Shown piece by piece: positions 23,953 through 32,681 of a DNA stretch of 45,467 bases. Under the pieces are notes generated by a model that saw nothing but the letters and a program-made list of their open reading frames with translations, did no database searches and was not told where the DNA came from. Both the position numbers and the translations under genes were made by a program. The first letter of the stretch is position 1; every line of letters begins with the position of its first letter. Source of the DNA: Streptomyces jeddahensis (GTDB taxonomy: Bacteria > Actinomycetota > Actinomycetes > Streptomycetales > Streptomycetaceae); NCBI RefSeq assembly GCF_001642995.1, contig NZ_LOHS01000020.1, forward strand, positions 1 through 45,467, given 5' to 3'.

Positions 23953-26900
23953 GTCCGGGCCTCCGTTCCGGTGGTGTCGGTGATGCCGGCCCGCCGCCGG
24001 TACTCGGCGACCAGCAGCGGCAGGTCGGGCCCGCGCGGGCGGCGGCCGGCCCGGATGTCCGCGGTCAGCGCCTTGTCCTCCTGGATGTGGGCGTTGGGGT
24101 CGAGGGCGATGGCGACGAGTTCGTTGGCGGCGTCGCCCGGGACGGTGCCGTTGGGACCCCAGTGGAAGGGCAGGCCGATCTGGTGCACCGTGCGCCCGTG
24201 CACGGTCAGCGGCCTGATCCGCTCGGTCACCAGCACCCGGGCCTCGACGGCCCCCCGGGCGCTCACGATGGTCGCCCAGCCGCCGTTCTCCAGCCCGCGC
24301 TCGGCCGCGAGCGCCGGGGAGACCTCGCAGAAGAACTCCGGTTGCAGCTCGGCGAGATGGGGTGTCCAGCGGCTCATTCCGCCCGCGGTGAAGTGCTCGG
24401 TCAGCCGGTGCGTGGTGACGACGTACGGATAGACGTCGGCGCCCGGTTCGTCGCCGCTGGGGTGGTACCGGTTGCCCTCGCGCCTCAGCAACTCCCGTAC
24501 CGGCGACCGAGGAGTCTCGGGATACAGGGCGTTGCCGAACGGCGAGTCCTGCGGTTCGTAGTGCGTGGGCAGGGGTCCGTCCTCCAGGCCTGCGGGGGCG
24601 TAGAGCCAGCCCTTGCCGTCGGCCTGCATGATGAACGGGTCGTCGCCGCGCAGCGCGTCGGGCCCGGTGGCGTCGTCGGGAGGTACGTAGCCCGGCGGGC
24701 GGTCGGGCAGGAAGTCGGGGTTGTCGTGCCCGGTCCACTTCCCGGCGGCCTCGTCCCACCAGACGTAGGCCTTGCGTTCGCTCCAGGGCCTGCCGTCGGG
24801 GGCGGCGGAGGCCCGGTTGTAGAGGATGCGGCGGTTGGCGGGCCAGGCCCAGGCCCATTCGGCGGCGACCCAGTCCTGCTCCGTGTGCGGCTTGCGGCGG
24901 GCGGCCTGGTTGACGCCGTCGGCGAAGATCCCGCAGTAGATCCAGCAGCCGCAGTTCGTGGATCCGTCGTCCTTGAGTTCGGTGTAGGAGCTGAGGGGTG
25001 CGCCGTCCGGGCCGTGGCCGTTGATCTCGCCGAGCACGGCGGCCGCCACCGGCTCCCGCAGCACGCCGTCCACCGGGTAGTCCCAGGTCAGGTCCTTGAT
25101 CGGCTGATCCATCGGGTCGGTGGAGCCGGCCAGCCGCTCCTTGATGCGGCGCCCGAGGTGGTACATGAACCACAGATCGCTGCGCGCGTCGCCCTCGGGC
25201 TCCACGGCCGCCTCGTGCCACTGCACCCACCTGTTGGTGTTGGTGAAGGACCCGGACTTCTCGGTGTGCGCGGCGGCCGGGAAGAAGAACACCTCCGTGC
25301 CGATGTCCTCGGTGCGTAGCTCGCCCGTCTCGATCTCGGGGCCGTCCTTCCACCAGGTCGCGGACTCGATGAGCGAGAAGTCCCGCACGACGAGCCAGTC
25401 GAGGTGGGACATGGCGAGCCGCTGCAGCCGGGTGTTGGCGGAGCCGACGGCCGGGTTCTCACCCATCAGGAAGTAGCCCTTGCAGACGCCGTCGAGCATG
25501 GTGGCGACCGTCTCGTACGTACTGTGCGAGCCGGTGAGCCGCGGCAGATGGTCGAAGCAGAAGTCGTTCTCGGGCGTGGCCGCGTCGCCGTAGTACGCCT
25601 TGAGGAGGCTTACGAAGTAGGCGCGCATGTTGCCCCAGAAGCCCTTGTCCGTGCGGGAGGCCCGGATGAAGGAGTCGAGGTCCTCATGCGCGTGGGCGTG
25701 CGGCATGGGCAGATAGCCGGGCAGCAGGTTGAACAGCGTCGGGATGTCGCTGGAGCCCTGGATGGAGGCGTGGCCGCGCAGCGCCTGGATGCCGCCGCCG
25801 GGGCGGCCGATGTTGCCGAGCAGCAGCTGCAGGATGCTCGCGGCCCGGATGTACTGTGCGCCGGTGGTGTGCTGGGTCCAGCCGACCGCGTAGGCGAAGG
25901 AACTGGTCCGGTCGGGGCCGGAGTTGGCGGTGAGCTCGTCGCAGACCCGCAGGAACGTTGCGCGGGGGACGCCGCAGATCTTCTCGACCATCTCGGGCGT
26001 GTAGCGGGCGTAGTGGCGCTTGAGGATCTGGTACACGCAGCGGGGGTGCTGGAGCGTCTCGTCGCGCTCGGGGCGTGCCGCGGCCCGGGGGCCTCCGGAG
26101 CCGTGGGTCTCGGCGCCGCCGGCCGCGTGGACCCGGTCGTGGCTGTCGCCGGCGGGCTGATGCCACTCGTACTGCTCGTCGACCGCGCCGATCGGCTGCT
26201 GCACCTCGGTGTTCTCGTACTGCCAGCTGCGCGGGTCGTAGTGGTGGCGGTCCGGATCCAGGCCGGAGAAGACGCCGTCGAGGTCCTCCGTGTCGCGGAA
26301 GTCTTCGCTGACGAGCGTGGCGGCGTTGGTGTACGCGAGGACGTACTCGCGGAAGTCCTTCTCCTCGGTCAGCACGTGGTTGATGATCCCGCCGAGAAAG
26401 GCGATGTCGGTGCCCGCCCGGATCGGCACGTACAGGTCGGCGAGCGCGCTGGTGCGGGTGAAGCGCGGGTCGACGTGGATGATGCGGGCGCCGCGCGCCT
26501 TGGCCTCCATGACCCACTGGAAGCCGACCGGGTGGGCCTCGGCGTAGTTGGAGCCCTGGATGACGATGCAGTCGGAGTGCTGCTGGTCCTGCATGAACGT
26601 GGTGGCGCCGCCGCGGCCGAACGAGGCGCCGAGTCCGGCGACCGTGGAGCTGTGGCAGACCCGCGCCTGGTTCTCCACCTGGACCACGCCGAGTCCGGTC
26701 AGCAGCTTCTTGATCAGGTAGTTCTCCTCGTTGTCGAGGGTGGCCCCGCCGAGGCTGGCGATGCCGAGGGTGCGAGCGGTGCGCAGGCCGTCGTGCTCCC
26801 ACTCCCAGGTGCGGCGGCGCGTTTCGACGACCCGGTCGGCGACCATGTCCATGGCCGTCTCCAGGTCGAGGGGCTCCCAGTCGGTGCCGTAGGGGCGGCG

Positions 26901-27221
26901 GTAGAGCACCTGGTGGCGGCGCGACGGACCGGTGGTGAGCTGGAGGCTGGCCGAGCCCTTCGGGCAGAGCCGCCCGCGGCTGACGGGCGAGTCGGGGTCG
27001 CCCTCGATCTGTACGACCTTGTCGCCCTTGACGTACACCTGCTGCCCGCAGCCGACCGCGCAGTACGGGCAGACACTCTTGGCGACCCGGTCGGCCGTGG
27101 CGGTGCGCGGGCGCAAGGTCTGGGTGCGGTGGGAGGTGACGGAGCTGCCGCGGCCCGAGGGATCGGTTCCGGTGAGCTGCCGCAGGACGGGCCATGAGCG
27201 AATCGGTCCGGGTATGGCCAT
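23949..27221 (-). CDS. Formate dehydrogenase catalytic (alpha) subunit, Cys form
   Basis: This 1090-aa molybdopterin enzyme oxidises formate to CO2. CPYCAVGC and GRLCPKG (Cys51, 54, 58, 86) bind the proximal [4Fe-4S]. NQARVCHSST places Cys189-His190 where FDH-N has selenocysteine-histidine; the codon is TGC, so no selenocysteine machinery is needed. Molybdopterin segments (IVIQGSNYAEAHPVGFQWVM, HVDPRFTRTSA) follow. A His/Gly/Ala-rich insertion near 345-390 is unusual in enterobacterial homologues. No twin-arginine motif is seen, suggesting the cytoplasmic face. ATG 27221 has GGGAGG upstream. It leads a three-gene operon; no fdhD is visible in the window. Confidence 0.92.
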   Translation of the reverse strand: MAIPGPIRSWPVLRQLTGTDPSGRGSSVTSHRTQTLRPRTATADRVAKSVCPYCAVGCGQQVYVKGDKVVQIEGDPDSPVSRGRLCPKGSASLQLTTGPSRRHQVLYRRPYGTDWEPLDLETAMDMVADRVVETRRRTWEWEHDGLRTARTLGIASLGGATLDNEENYLIKKLLTGLGVVQVENQARVCHSSTVAGLGASFGRGGATTFMQDQQHSDCIVIQGSNYAEAHPVGFQWVMEAKARGARIIHVDPRFTRTSALADLYVPIRAGTDIAFLGGIINHVLTEEKDFREYVLAYTNAATLVSEDFRDTEDLDGVFSGLDPDRHHYDPRSWQYENTEVQQPIGAVDEQYEWHQPAGDSHDRVHAAGGAETHGSGGPRAAARPERDETLQHPRCVYQILKRHYARYTPEMVEKICGVPRATFLRVCDELTANSGPDRTSSFAYAVGWTQHTTGAQYIRAASILQLLLGNIGRPGGGIQALRGHASIQGSSDIPTLFNLLPGYLPMPHAHAHEDLDSFIRASRTDKGFWGNMRAYFVSLLKAYYGDAATPENDFCFDHLPRLTGSHSTYETVATMLDGVCKGYFLMGENPAVGSANTRLQRLAMSHLDWLVVRDFSLIESATWWKDGPEIETGELRTEDIGTEVFFFPAAAHTEKSGSFTNTNRWVQWHEAAVEPEGDARSDLWFMYHLGRRIKERLAGSTDPMDQPIKDLTWDYPVDGVLREPVAAAVLGEINGHGPDGAPLSSYTELKDDGSTNCGCWIYCGIFADGVNQAARRKPHTEQDWVAAEWAWAWPANRRILYNRASAAPDGRPWSERKAYVWWDEAAGKWTGHDNPDFLPDRPPGYVPPDDATGPDALRGDDPFIMQADGKGWLYAPAGLEDGPLPTHYEPQDSPFGNALYPETPRSPVRELLRREGNRYHPSGDEPGADVYPYVVTTHRLTEHFTAGGMSRWTPHLAELQPEFFCEVSPALAAERGLENGGWATIVSARGAVEARVLVTERIRPLTVHGRTVHQIGLPFHWGPNGTVPGDAANELVAIALDPNAHIQEDKALTADIRAGRRPRGPDLPLLVAEYRRRAGITDTTGTEART

Positions 27222-27368
27222 GGCGTCCTCCCAGGTGGCTGCTGGCCCCGTCGCTCCAGGGGGTCACGGTCGGTGGCCCCTCAACCCGGGACCGTGTCCC
27301 CTGGCGGTCCCGTTTCAAACGACCACGGCTACAACCATGGTTTTGCCCCGTTTTGATGCTATATCCAT

Positions 27369-27465
27369 GGATTTCCAGTACGCAGCTTGGGCGCCTGGCG
27401 CGAGCTGTGGCGGGTCGGCGCGCTGGCCGCGGCCGAGCGCACCGTCGCCCAGCTCGACGCACGAC
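27369..27465 (+). pseudogene. Inverted fragment of the downstream cupin gene
   Basis: The plus strand reads GAWRELWRVGALAAAERTVA then QLDA. This is nearly identical, at DNA level too, to PAWRELWRAGALAAAERTGA-QLDA of the cupin gene at 28212-28994, which lies on the opposite strand. Only about 30 codons remain. It is a partial inverted duplication or the relic of a paralogue. Confidence 0.75.
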
Positions 27466-27477
27466 AAGTGGCCGTCC

Positions 27478-27849
27478 TCATGGCTTGCTGCCGTGGCCGC
27501 CGCTTCCGAAACCCCCACTGGAACCGCCGCTCCAGCGCCTGCGCCGCTGATCCCCGCCCCGTTTGCCGCCGACGTTGCCGAAGCCGGGCGACTCATGGGG
27601 CGTGAGCCGCGTGTCTCCCCTGGGCACCTCATCCGGCTCCCGGCTCTCGGAAGCCTCGCGAACGGGCCCCGACGCAGGAGGTCGCGGCTGCTCCTCGGGG
27701 CGCGGCGGGGCGGACTCCCGGTTCCGCACCCTGATGCCGAGCCAGACGGCGGCGATGAGTACGGCGACGATGACCACGCCCACCAGGAACGGGGCGATGC
27801 CGCTCAGCACGGGGTTCGTGGCCGCGATGGCCGTGTCATGTGCTGTCAT
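27478..27849 (-). CDS. DUF6479 family membrane protein
   Basis: The 123-aa protein shows the DUF6479 layout: an N-terminal helix (GIAPFLVGVVIVAVLIAAVW), the juxtamembrane LGIRVRNRESAPPRPEEQPR, REPDEVPRG, LTPHESPGFG and a WSGGSSGGFGSGG tail. The ATG at 27849 begins MTAHDTAIAATN. It is a small single-pass membrane protein of unknown function common in Streptomyces, and a paralogue of the protein at 21500-21883. It is flanked by gene fragments on both sides. Confidence 0.75.
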   Translation of the reverse strand: MTAHDTAIAATNPVLSGIAPFLVGVVIVAVLIAAVWLGIRVRNRESAPPRPEEQPRPPASGPVREASESREPDEVPRGDTRLTPHESPGFGNVGGKRGGDQRRRRWSGGSSGGFGSGGHGSKP

Positions 27850-27919
27850 GCGGCCCCGGGTACCCCGCGCGACGACGGACTCACTTCCGTCTCGCCGCGA
27901 GGCCGGGAGGCCGCGATCC

Positions 27920-28118
27920 ACTGTCTGGGTCCGGCCCGGCGACACCTTCCAGTACGTCATCACGGTGCACGGACACCGGCTCCAGCACCCAGACCCTGCT
28001 GGCCGGGGCGGGCGCGGTGGGGATGACGGCCCTGGGAGCCGGGCTCAAGGTGATGGGACGCAGGAGCCGGAACGGGCCGCGCGGTTCGGGGCGGCCCGGC
28101 ACGTACTGCCGGCTGTGA
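27920..28118 (+). pseudogene. Remnant of a sortase-anchored surface protein
   Basis: The plus strand encodes VWVRPGDTFQYVITVHG, like the start of a DUF11/isopeptide-type surface repeat. After a frame change it reads TDTGSSTQTLLAGAGAVG and MTALGAGLKVMGRRSR: an LPxTG-like pentapeptide, a hydrophobic helix and a positive tail, the shape of a cell-wall sorting signal. Nothing upstream continues the protein. The reading depends on a frameshift and on a weak LPxTG match, so it is tentative. Confidence 0.35.
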
Positions 28119-28211
28119 CGCGGGCCGGCGGCCCTGGGCGCAGCCCTTCGCCGACGGGCCTTGGGCGCAGCCCCTTCGTACCGCGCACCGCGCCCGGGGC
28201 CGCTCCGCCGA

Positions 28212-28994
28212 CTACTCGCCGCGGTACGGCAGCGTCGTGCCCGGCAGCTCGTATTCGTCGCGGCGGCCGCACATGCCGTAGCCGCCGTGCCGGGTCGGCC
28301 CGGCGTCGTACGCGTCCGCGTCGGTGAGGTAGGCCGGATCGCCGGATTCGAGAGCGTCGAGCTGCGCGCCGGTGCGCTCGGCCGCGGCAAGTGCACCGGC
28401 CCGCCACAGCTCGCGCCAGGCGGGCACCTTGGCGCGTACGAGCCGGGCCGCGGCCCGCTGGAACTCCAGGTACGGGCCGTTGTCGCCCTTCTCGAGGGCC
28501 TCGCGCAGAACGAGGTAGCCCTCGATGGCCAGGTCCCGGCGGCGCCGGGCCGCCTGCTCCGCCTCGGGGCCGGTCTTTGCGGGCAGCGCCGCGGCGGCCG
28601 CGTACCGCTCGGGGTCGGCGAGCACCTCGGGCGGGAACGTGAAGACGGCGTCACCGGCCTCCGGCAGGCCGCTGTTCTGCATCAGCACGGTGATCCGCAG
28701 TCTGCCGCCCTGCACCATGCGGTGCACGGTGCCCGGTGTGAACCACGCGACGGAGCCGGGCTCCAGCGGTGTCTCCCGGTACCCGGCCGGGCTGAGGGTC
28801 TGGACCGCTCCCCGGCCGCCCGTGACGACGTACGCCTCGGTGCACACGAGGTGCAGATGCGGGCTTCCGCCGCACACGCCGTCCGCGGCCTCCCAGTCGT
28901 AGGCGCTCAGGTGCGACAGGCCCACGGCTCCCGGCAGAGGGCGCGGCAGAGCCGGGCTCAGCGGCGTGGGGTTCACCGGGCCGGAGTTCACCAT
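28212..28994 (-). CDS. Cupin-domain protein of the Gfo/DUF6807 operon
   Basis: The 260-aa protein has an N-terminal cupin: SPHLHLVCTEAYVVTGGRGA supplies the His-x-His and Glu metal ligands, and SVAWFTPGTVHRMVQGG the second motif His. A long Ala/Arg-rich helical C-terminus follows (about 140-230). Its ATG at 28994 overlaps the DUF6807 stop by 7 bp, so it is coupled to it. The operon suggests an isomerase, epimerase or sensor for a sugar or sugar acid. A small inverted fragment of this gene lies at 27369-27465. Confidence 0.75.
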   Translation of the reverse strand: MVNSGPVNPTPLSPALPRPLPGAVGLSHLSAYDWEAADGVCGGSPHLHLVCTEAYVVTGGRGAVQTLSPAGYRETPLEPGSVAWFTPGTVHRMVQGGRLRITVLMQNSGLPEAGDAVFTFPPEVLADPERYAAAAALPAKTGPEAEQAARRRRDLAIEGYLVLREALEKGDNGPYLEFQRAAARLVRAKVPAWRELWRAGALAAAERTGAQLDALESGDPAYLTDADAYDAGPTRHGGYGMCGRRDEYELPGTTLPYRGE

Positions 28995-29923
28995 GGCAGG
29001 GCCTCCAGATAGGCGGCGACCCGGTCGCGGTCCCATGCGCCGTCCGCGACGACCACCCGGTAGCGGTAGGTGAAGGACTCGCCGGGCGGAAGCGCGAACT
29101 CCTCGAAGAACGCCCAGGAGAACGCGACGGTCGGGATCGGTTCCGAGCGTACGAACCAGTGTGACGCGTGGATCGCGGTGGACTCGAGGTTCTCCGGCGC
29201 ATGGGCGAAGACCAGCGTCGAGTGGGCGTCGACGTCGTCGCGTTCGGCGGTGAAGGCGAGCCAGGGGCCCTGGGTGCCCATCAGCTTGCCCGCGTCCGCG
29301 CCCTCCGCGCGGTCGGGTCCTTCGGGGCCGAAGACGGCGCCACCGGTGAAGTCGCGGGGGCCGCGCCACTGCAGCCCGGTGTAGCCGGCCATCTCGCGGC
29401 CCGCGGTCGTCGGGGAGCCGAAGTGCAGCGGTTCTTCACGGATGTTGGTGAGCTTGATCGTCCAGTCCAGGGCCCAGGCGCCCGCCTCCTGGTCGACCGA
29501 GTGGACGGTGATGCCGCGCTGCTCACGGGCCCACTCCTGACCGCCGTTCGCGACCCAGGTGAGGTCCTCGGCGAGGGTGAAGCGGTCGTCCTCCAGCGCG
29601 AGGACGGGGAACCCGTCGTGGCGCATCGAGCCGACCCGCTCGGGCAGCTCCTGGTAGCCCTCGCCGTGGATGTAGCTGTTGCCGCCCCAGAAGTTCTGCC
29701 CCGACAGATGGCTGGCGGTCATCTGCAGGCCCTTGTGCCAGCGGTGGTCGTTGGGCCGGTAGCCAGTGACCTGGTGTCCGGCGAGGGTGCGCAGCGGGTG
29801 GATGTACGGCTTGCGGGACTCGAAGGCGACCGGGTCGGGCCGGTACACGTACCGCAGCAGTTCGACGCCGCCGGCCTCGACCGAGAGGTGCTCGCCCTGG
29901 GTGTGGATCAGCTTGATGGTCAT
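28988..29923 (-). CDS. DUF6807 (PmoA-family) protein
   Basis: The 311-aa protein matches DUF6807, often annotated PmoA family although unrelated in role to methane monooxygenase. The family hallmark is NDHRWHKGLQM (about 57-67), and NFWGGNSYIHGEGY, GGQEWAREQRG and FGSPTTAGREMAGYTGLQWR follow. It is predicted to be a beta-rich carbohydrate-active fold. The ATG at 29923 overlaps the oxidoreductase stop by 4 bp. It is frequently found beside Gfo/Idh/MocA enzymes in sugar operons, as here, but no reaction is established. Confidence 0.8.
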   Translation of the reverse strand: MTIKLIHTQGEHLSVEAGGVELLRYVYRPDPVAFESRKPYIHPLRTLAGHQVTGYRPNDHRWHKGLQMTASHLSGQNFWGGNSYIHGEGYQELPERVGSMRHDGFPVLALEDDRFTLAEDLTWVANGGQEWAREQRGITVHSVDQEAGAWALDWTIKLTNIREEPLHFGSPTTAGREMAGYTGLQWRGPRDFTGGAVFGPEGPDRAEGADAGKLMGTQGPWLAFTAERDDVDAHSTLVFAHAPENLESTAIHASHWFVRSEPIPTVAFSWAFFEEFALPPGESFTYRYRVVVADGAWDRDRVAAYLEALPW

Positions 29924-31029
29924 CGCGCGGGGCTCCAGTCGGGGTGGTTTCCGTGCATGGCCGTGTAGTAGGGGTCGCCTTCGACGATCTCGCCCGCGTG
30001 CACCGGCGCCCCCGTGAAGGCGGCCTTGTAGAGGGCTGCTGCGAATTCCATGGTGCTGCGTGCGTCGGTTCCGCTGCCCGGGGGCCGTACGCCCGCTTCG
30101 TAGGCGTCGAGGAGGGCGCCGAGCTGTGCGGCGTGCGAGCTCGGTACGTCGGCCGCGGGCGTGCGCCAGGATGCGGTGCGCTGGGCGGGGATGTGCGGGG
30201 CGGCGGTGTACACCCAGTCGTCGTTGCTGTGGCCGTACAGGTGGGTGAGCTCGACCGTCGCGTTGGCGCAGTCGATGCGGATGCGGCTCACCTCGTGCGG
30301 GGACACGACGCTGTTGACCACAGTGGCGAGGGCGCCGTTCGCGAAGCGCACCAGCGCCGTCGAGACGTCCTCGCTCTCGGTGTCGTGGACCAGCCGGGAC
30401 GCCATGGCCCGCACCTCGGTCCACTCGCCGAGCAGGTGCAGCAGGAGGTCGTACTGGTGGATGCCGTGGCCCATGGTCGGGCCGCCGCCCTCGGTGGCCC
30501 AGCGGCCGCGCCATGGCACCGCGTAGTACTCGCTGTCGCGGTGCCAGGTGGTCTGGCAGTGGGCGACCAGCGGGGCGCCGAGCTCGCCGCTCGTGATCAG
30601 TTCGCGGGCGTGCACGGCGCCGGAGCCGTAGCGGTGCTGGAAGACCGCCGAAGCGTATGCCCCGGAGGCCTGCTCGGCCGCGGCGATGTCGTCGTACTCG
30701 GCGAGGGAGAGGCACAGCGGCTTCTCGCACAGCACCCAGGCGCCCGACTTCAGCGCAGCCACCGTCTGGTCGCGGTGCAGGGACGGCGGAGTGCCGATCA
30801 GGACGAGGTCGGGGCGCTCGGCGTCGAGCATGCCGCCGAGATCCGTGTAGCCGGCGACGTGACCACCCGCGAGCCCGCGGAACGCTTCGAGCCGGTCCGG
30901 GTCGATCTCGACGGCGGCGACCAGCTCGGTCCGGTCGGCGTGGGCCCGCAGCGCTGTCAGATGACTGCCGCTGACGATGCCTCCGGTACCGACGACGGCG
31001 ACACGGAGGCGACGGGGCTGGGCGGACAT
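29920..31029 (-). CDS. Gfo/Idh/MocA-family oxidoreductase
   Basis: The 369-aa enzyme has an N-terminal Rossmann domain (VAVVGTGGIVSGSHL) and the conserved EKP in VLCEKPLCLSLAEYDD. The dehydrogenase domain includes GGGPTMGHGIHQYDLLLHL, with the His-x3-Asp pattern of sugar or inositol dehydrogenases. It should oxidise a sugar, polyol or sugar acid with NAD(P). It is the first gene of a three-gene operon with DUF6807 and a cupin, all overlapping. A LacI-type box lies 35 bp upstream, so induction by a sugar is likely. Confidence 0.88.
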   Translation of the reverse strand: MSAQPRRLRVAVVGTGGIVSGSHLTALRAHADRTELVAAVEIDPDRLEAFRGLAGGHVAGYTDLGGMLDAERPDLVLIGTPPSLHRDQTVAALKSGAWVLCEKPLCLSLAEYDDIAAAEQASGAYASAVFQHRYGSGAVHARELITSGELGAPLVAHCQTTWHRDSEYYAVPWRGRWATEGGGPTMGHGIHQYDLLLHLLGEWTEVRAMASRLVHDTESEDVSTALVRFANGALATVVNSVVSPHEVSRIRIDCANATVELTHLYGHSNDDWVYTAAPHIPAQRTASWRTPAADVPSSHAAQLGALLDAYEAGVRPPGSGTDARSTMEFAAALYKAAFTGAPVHAGEIVEGDPYYTAMHGNHPDWSPAR

Positions 31030-31063
31030 GGAGGGGGCTCCTCGAACGGCTAGATCGAATTAT

Positions 31064-31073
31064 GAAAGCGCTT
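31064..31073. promoter_or_regulatory. LacI-type box GAAAGCGCTT
   Basis: AAGCGCTT is a perfect 8-bp palindrome within ATGAAAGCGCTTGC, the core expected for LacI-family sugar regulators. It is 35 bp upstream of the Gfo/Idh start and resembles the GAAGCGCTTC boxes at 8811 and 8929. No lacI gene adjoins it in the window. Confidence 0.65.
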
Positions 31074-31298
31074 GCTGCAGAGGACCTTAGGTAGTGGGTG
31101 ATCGTTCACACAAGCCCCCGGACACAGTCTCGCGCGCTCGATGCGTGACCGGACGGTGACATCTGACACATCCAGTACGGGCCCTTACGGACCGGCTTCT
31201 CCGGCCCGTACAGCTCTCGACGCGGCACCCGCGGCCACGGCACAGTGATCTCCGCACCCGTCAGGGGCACTCCAGGTGCCCACAGCCGAGGAGCCGCC

Positions 31299-32645
31299 GT
31301 GACCACCTGGGTCGGCCGTACCGCCGCCGAGATCGCCGCTGCCGTGCGCGAGGGGCGGGTCACACCACGCGACGTGGTCGCGGAACACTGCGCGAGGATC
31401 GAGCAGCTCGACGGGCGGATCGGCGCGTTCCGCCACGTGCGCGCCACGGAGGTCCTCGCGGAGGCCGACGAGGTGGGGGCGCGCCCCGATCTGGCGGAAC
31501 TCCCCCTCGCGGGTGTGCCCGTGGCCGTCAAGGACAACCTCGCGGTACGCGGCGAGGCCACCCGCAACGGCTCCGCCGCCACCGACAAGACGCCTGCGGC
31601 GAGCGACCATCCCACCGTGGCCCGGCTCCGCGCTGCCGGAGCCGTGGTGGTGGGGCTGACCAACGTGCCGGAGCTGTGCGTCTTCGGCACCACCGAAGGG
31701 GTGCACGGCACGGCCCGCAACCCGTGGGACCCCACGCGCACGGCGGGCGGGTCGTCGGGCGGCTCCGCGGCCGCCGTCGCCGCGGGCATGGTGCCCATCG
31801 CCCTCGGCAACGACGGGATGGGTTCGCTGCGCATTCCGGCCGCCAACTGCGGGCTCATCGGGCTGAAGCCGGGCCCCAGGACCGTCCCGGCGGGTATCGG
31901 CAACGGCGACTGGTTCGGGATGTCCGAGAACGGCCCGTTGGCGACCACGGTGGAGGACGCACGGCTGCTGCTCTCCGTACTCGCGGACGCCGCTCCGGCA
32001 CCCGGACCCGGGCCGTCGTCCCCGCGCAAGATCGCCGTGTCCGTGCGCAGTCCGCTGCTCGGTGTGCTCGTCACGCGTCCGTACGCGGCCGCCGCACGCG
32101 AGGCGGCCGACGTGCTGTCGGACGCGGGCCACGAGATCCGCCGCGCCGACCCGCCCTACCCGTGGTGGCTGGCCACGACGTCGCTCGCACACTGGACCGC
32201 GGGTACCGCCGTGGATGCCCAGGGCCTCGACCCGCGGAGGCTGACCCGGCGGACGCGCGTCCATGCGGCGGTCGGACGCCGTTTGCTCGGCGCGGTGCGG
32301 CGGGGCGATCGCCGGGAGCAGCTGCGCCGGCTCATGGAGCCGTTCTTCGAGGAGCACGATGTGCTGCTCACCCCCGCGCTGGCGCGGCGCGGCCCGGCGG
32401 CCGCGCCCTGGCACGAGCGCGGCTGGCTGCGGAACGTGCTGGCCAACACCCGGTACTCGCCGCTGACTCCGCCGTGGAACCTGACCGGCTGGCCCGCGAT
32501 GTCGGTCCCCTTCGGGACCCTTCCCTCAGGCGCGCCCTGCGCCGTCCAGCTGGTGGGTCCGCCCGGATGCGAGCAGGGGCTGCTGGATCTGGCCGGGCAG
32601 CTGGAGGAGCTTCGCCCGTGGGTGCGCACGGCGCCCTCGCCGTGA
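31299..32645 (+). CDS. Amidase (amidase-signature family)
   Basis: The 448-aa hydrolase has the Ser-cisSer-Lys set: Lys78 in VAVKDNLA, GGSSGGSAAAVAAG at about 150-163, and the nucleophile Ser in DGMGSLRIPA. The last differs from the common DGGGS by Met. No signal peptide is present. It hydrolyses a carboxamide; it is unlikely to be GatA because no gatB/gatC lies nearby and the C-terminal half is short. The GTG at 31299 follows GAGGAG, better than the longer frame from 31245. It is divergent from the Gfo/Idh operon. Confidence 0.85.
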   Translation: MTTWVGRTAAEIAAAVREGRVTPRDVVAEHCARIEQLDGRIGAFRHVRATEVLAEADEVGARPDLAELPLAGVPVAVKDNLAVRGEATRNGSAATDKTPAASDHPTVARLRAAGAVVVGLTNVPELCVFGTTEGVHGTARNPWDPTRTAGGSSGGSAAAVAAGMVPIALGNDGMGSLRIPAANCGLIGLKPGPRTVPAGIGNGDWFGMSENGPLATTVEDARLLLSVLADAAPAPGPGPSSPRKIAVSVRSPLLGVLVTRPYAAAAREAADVLSDAGHEIRRADPPYPWWLATTSLAHWTAGTAVDAQGLDPRRLTRRTRVHAAVGRRLLGAVRRGDRREQLRRLMEPFFEEHDVLLTPALARRGPAAAPWHERGWLRNVLANTRYSPLTPPWNLTGWPAMSVPFGTLPSGAPCAVQLVGPPGCEQGLLDLAGQLEELRPWVRTAPSP

Positions 32646-32681
32646 TCTCTGCGGGCCGTACGCATACGCTCCGTACCGGCC

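Noticed and set aside
26640..26660. Selenocysteine codon in the formate dehydrogenase
   Set aside because: The residue in NQARVCHSST is encoded by TGC, so it is ordinary cysteine.
25404..27197. 597-aa open frame on the plus strand opposite the formate dehydrogenase gene
   Set aside because: Composition is Val/Gly/Ala/Arg shadow with no motif; the opposite strand encodes FeS and molybdopterin signatures.
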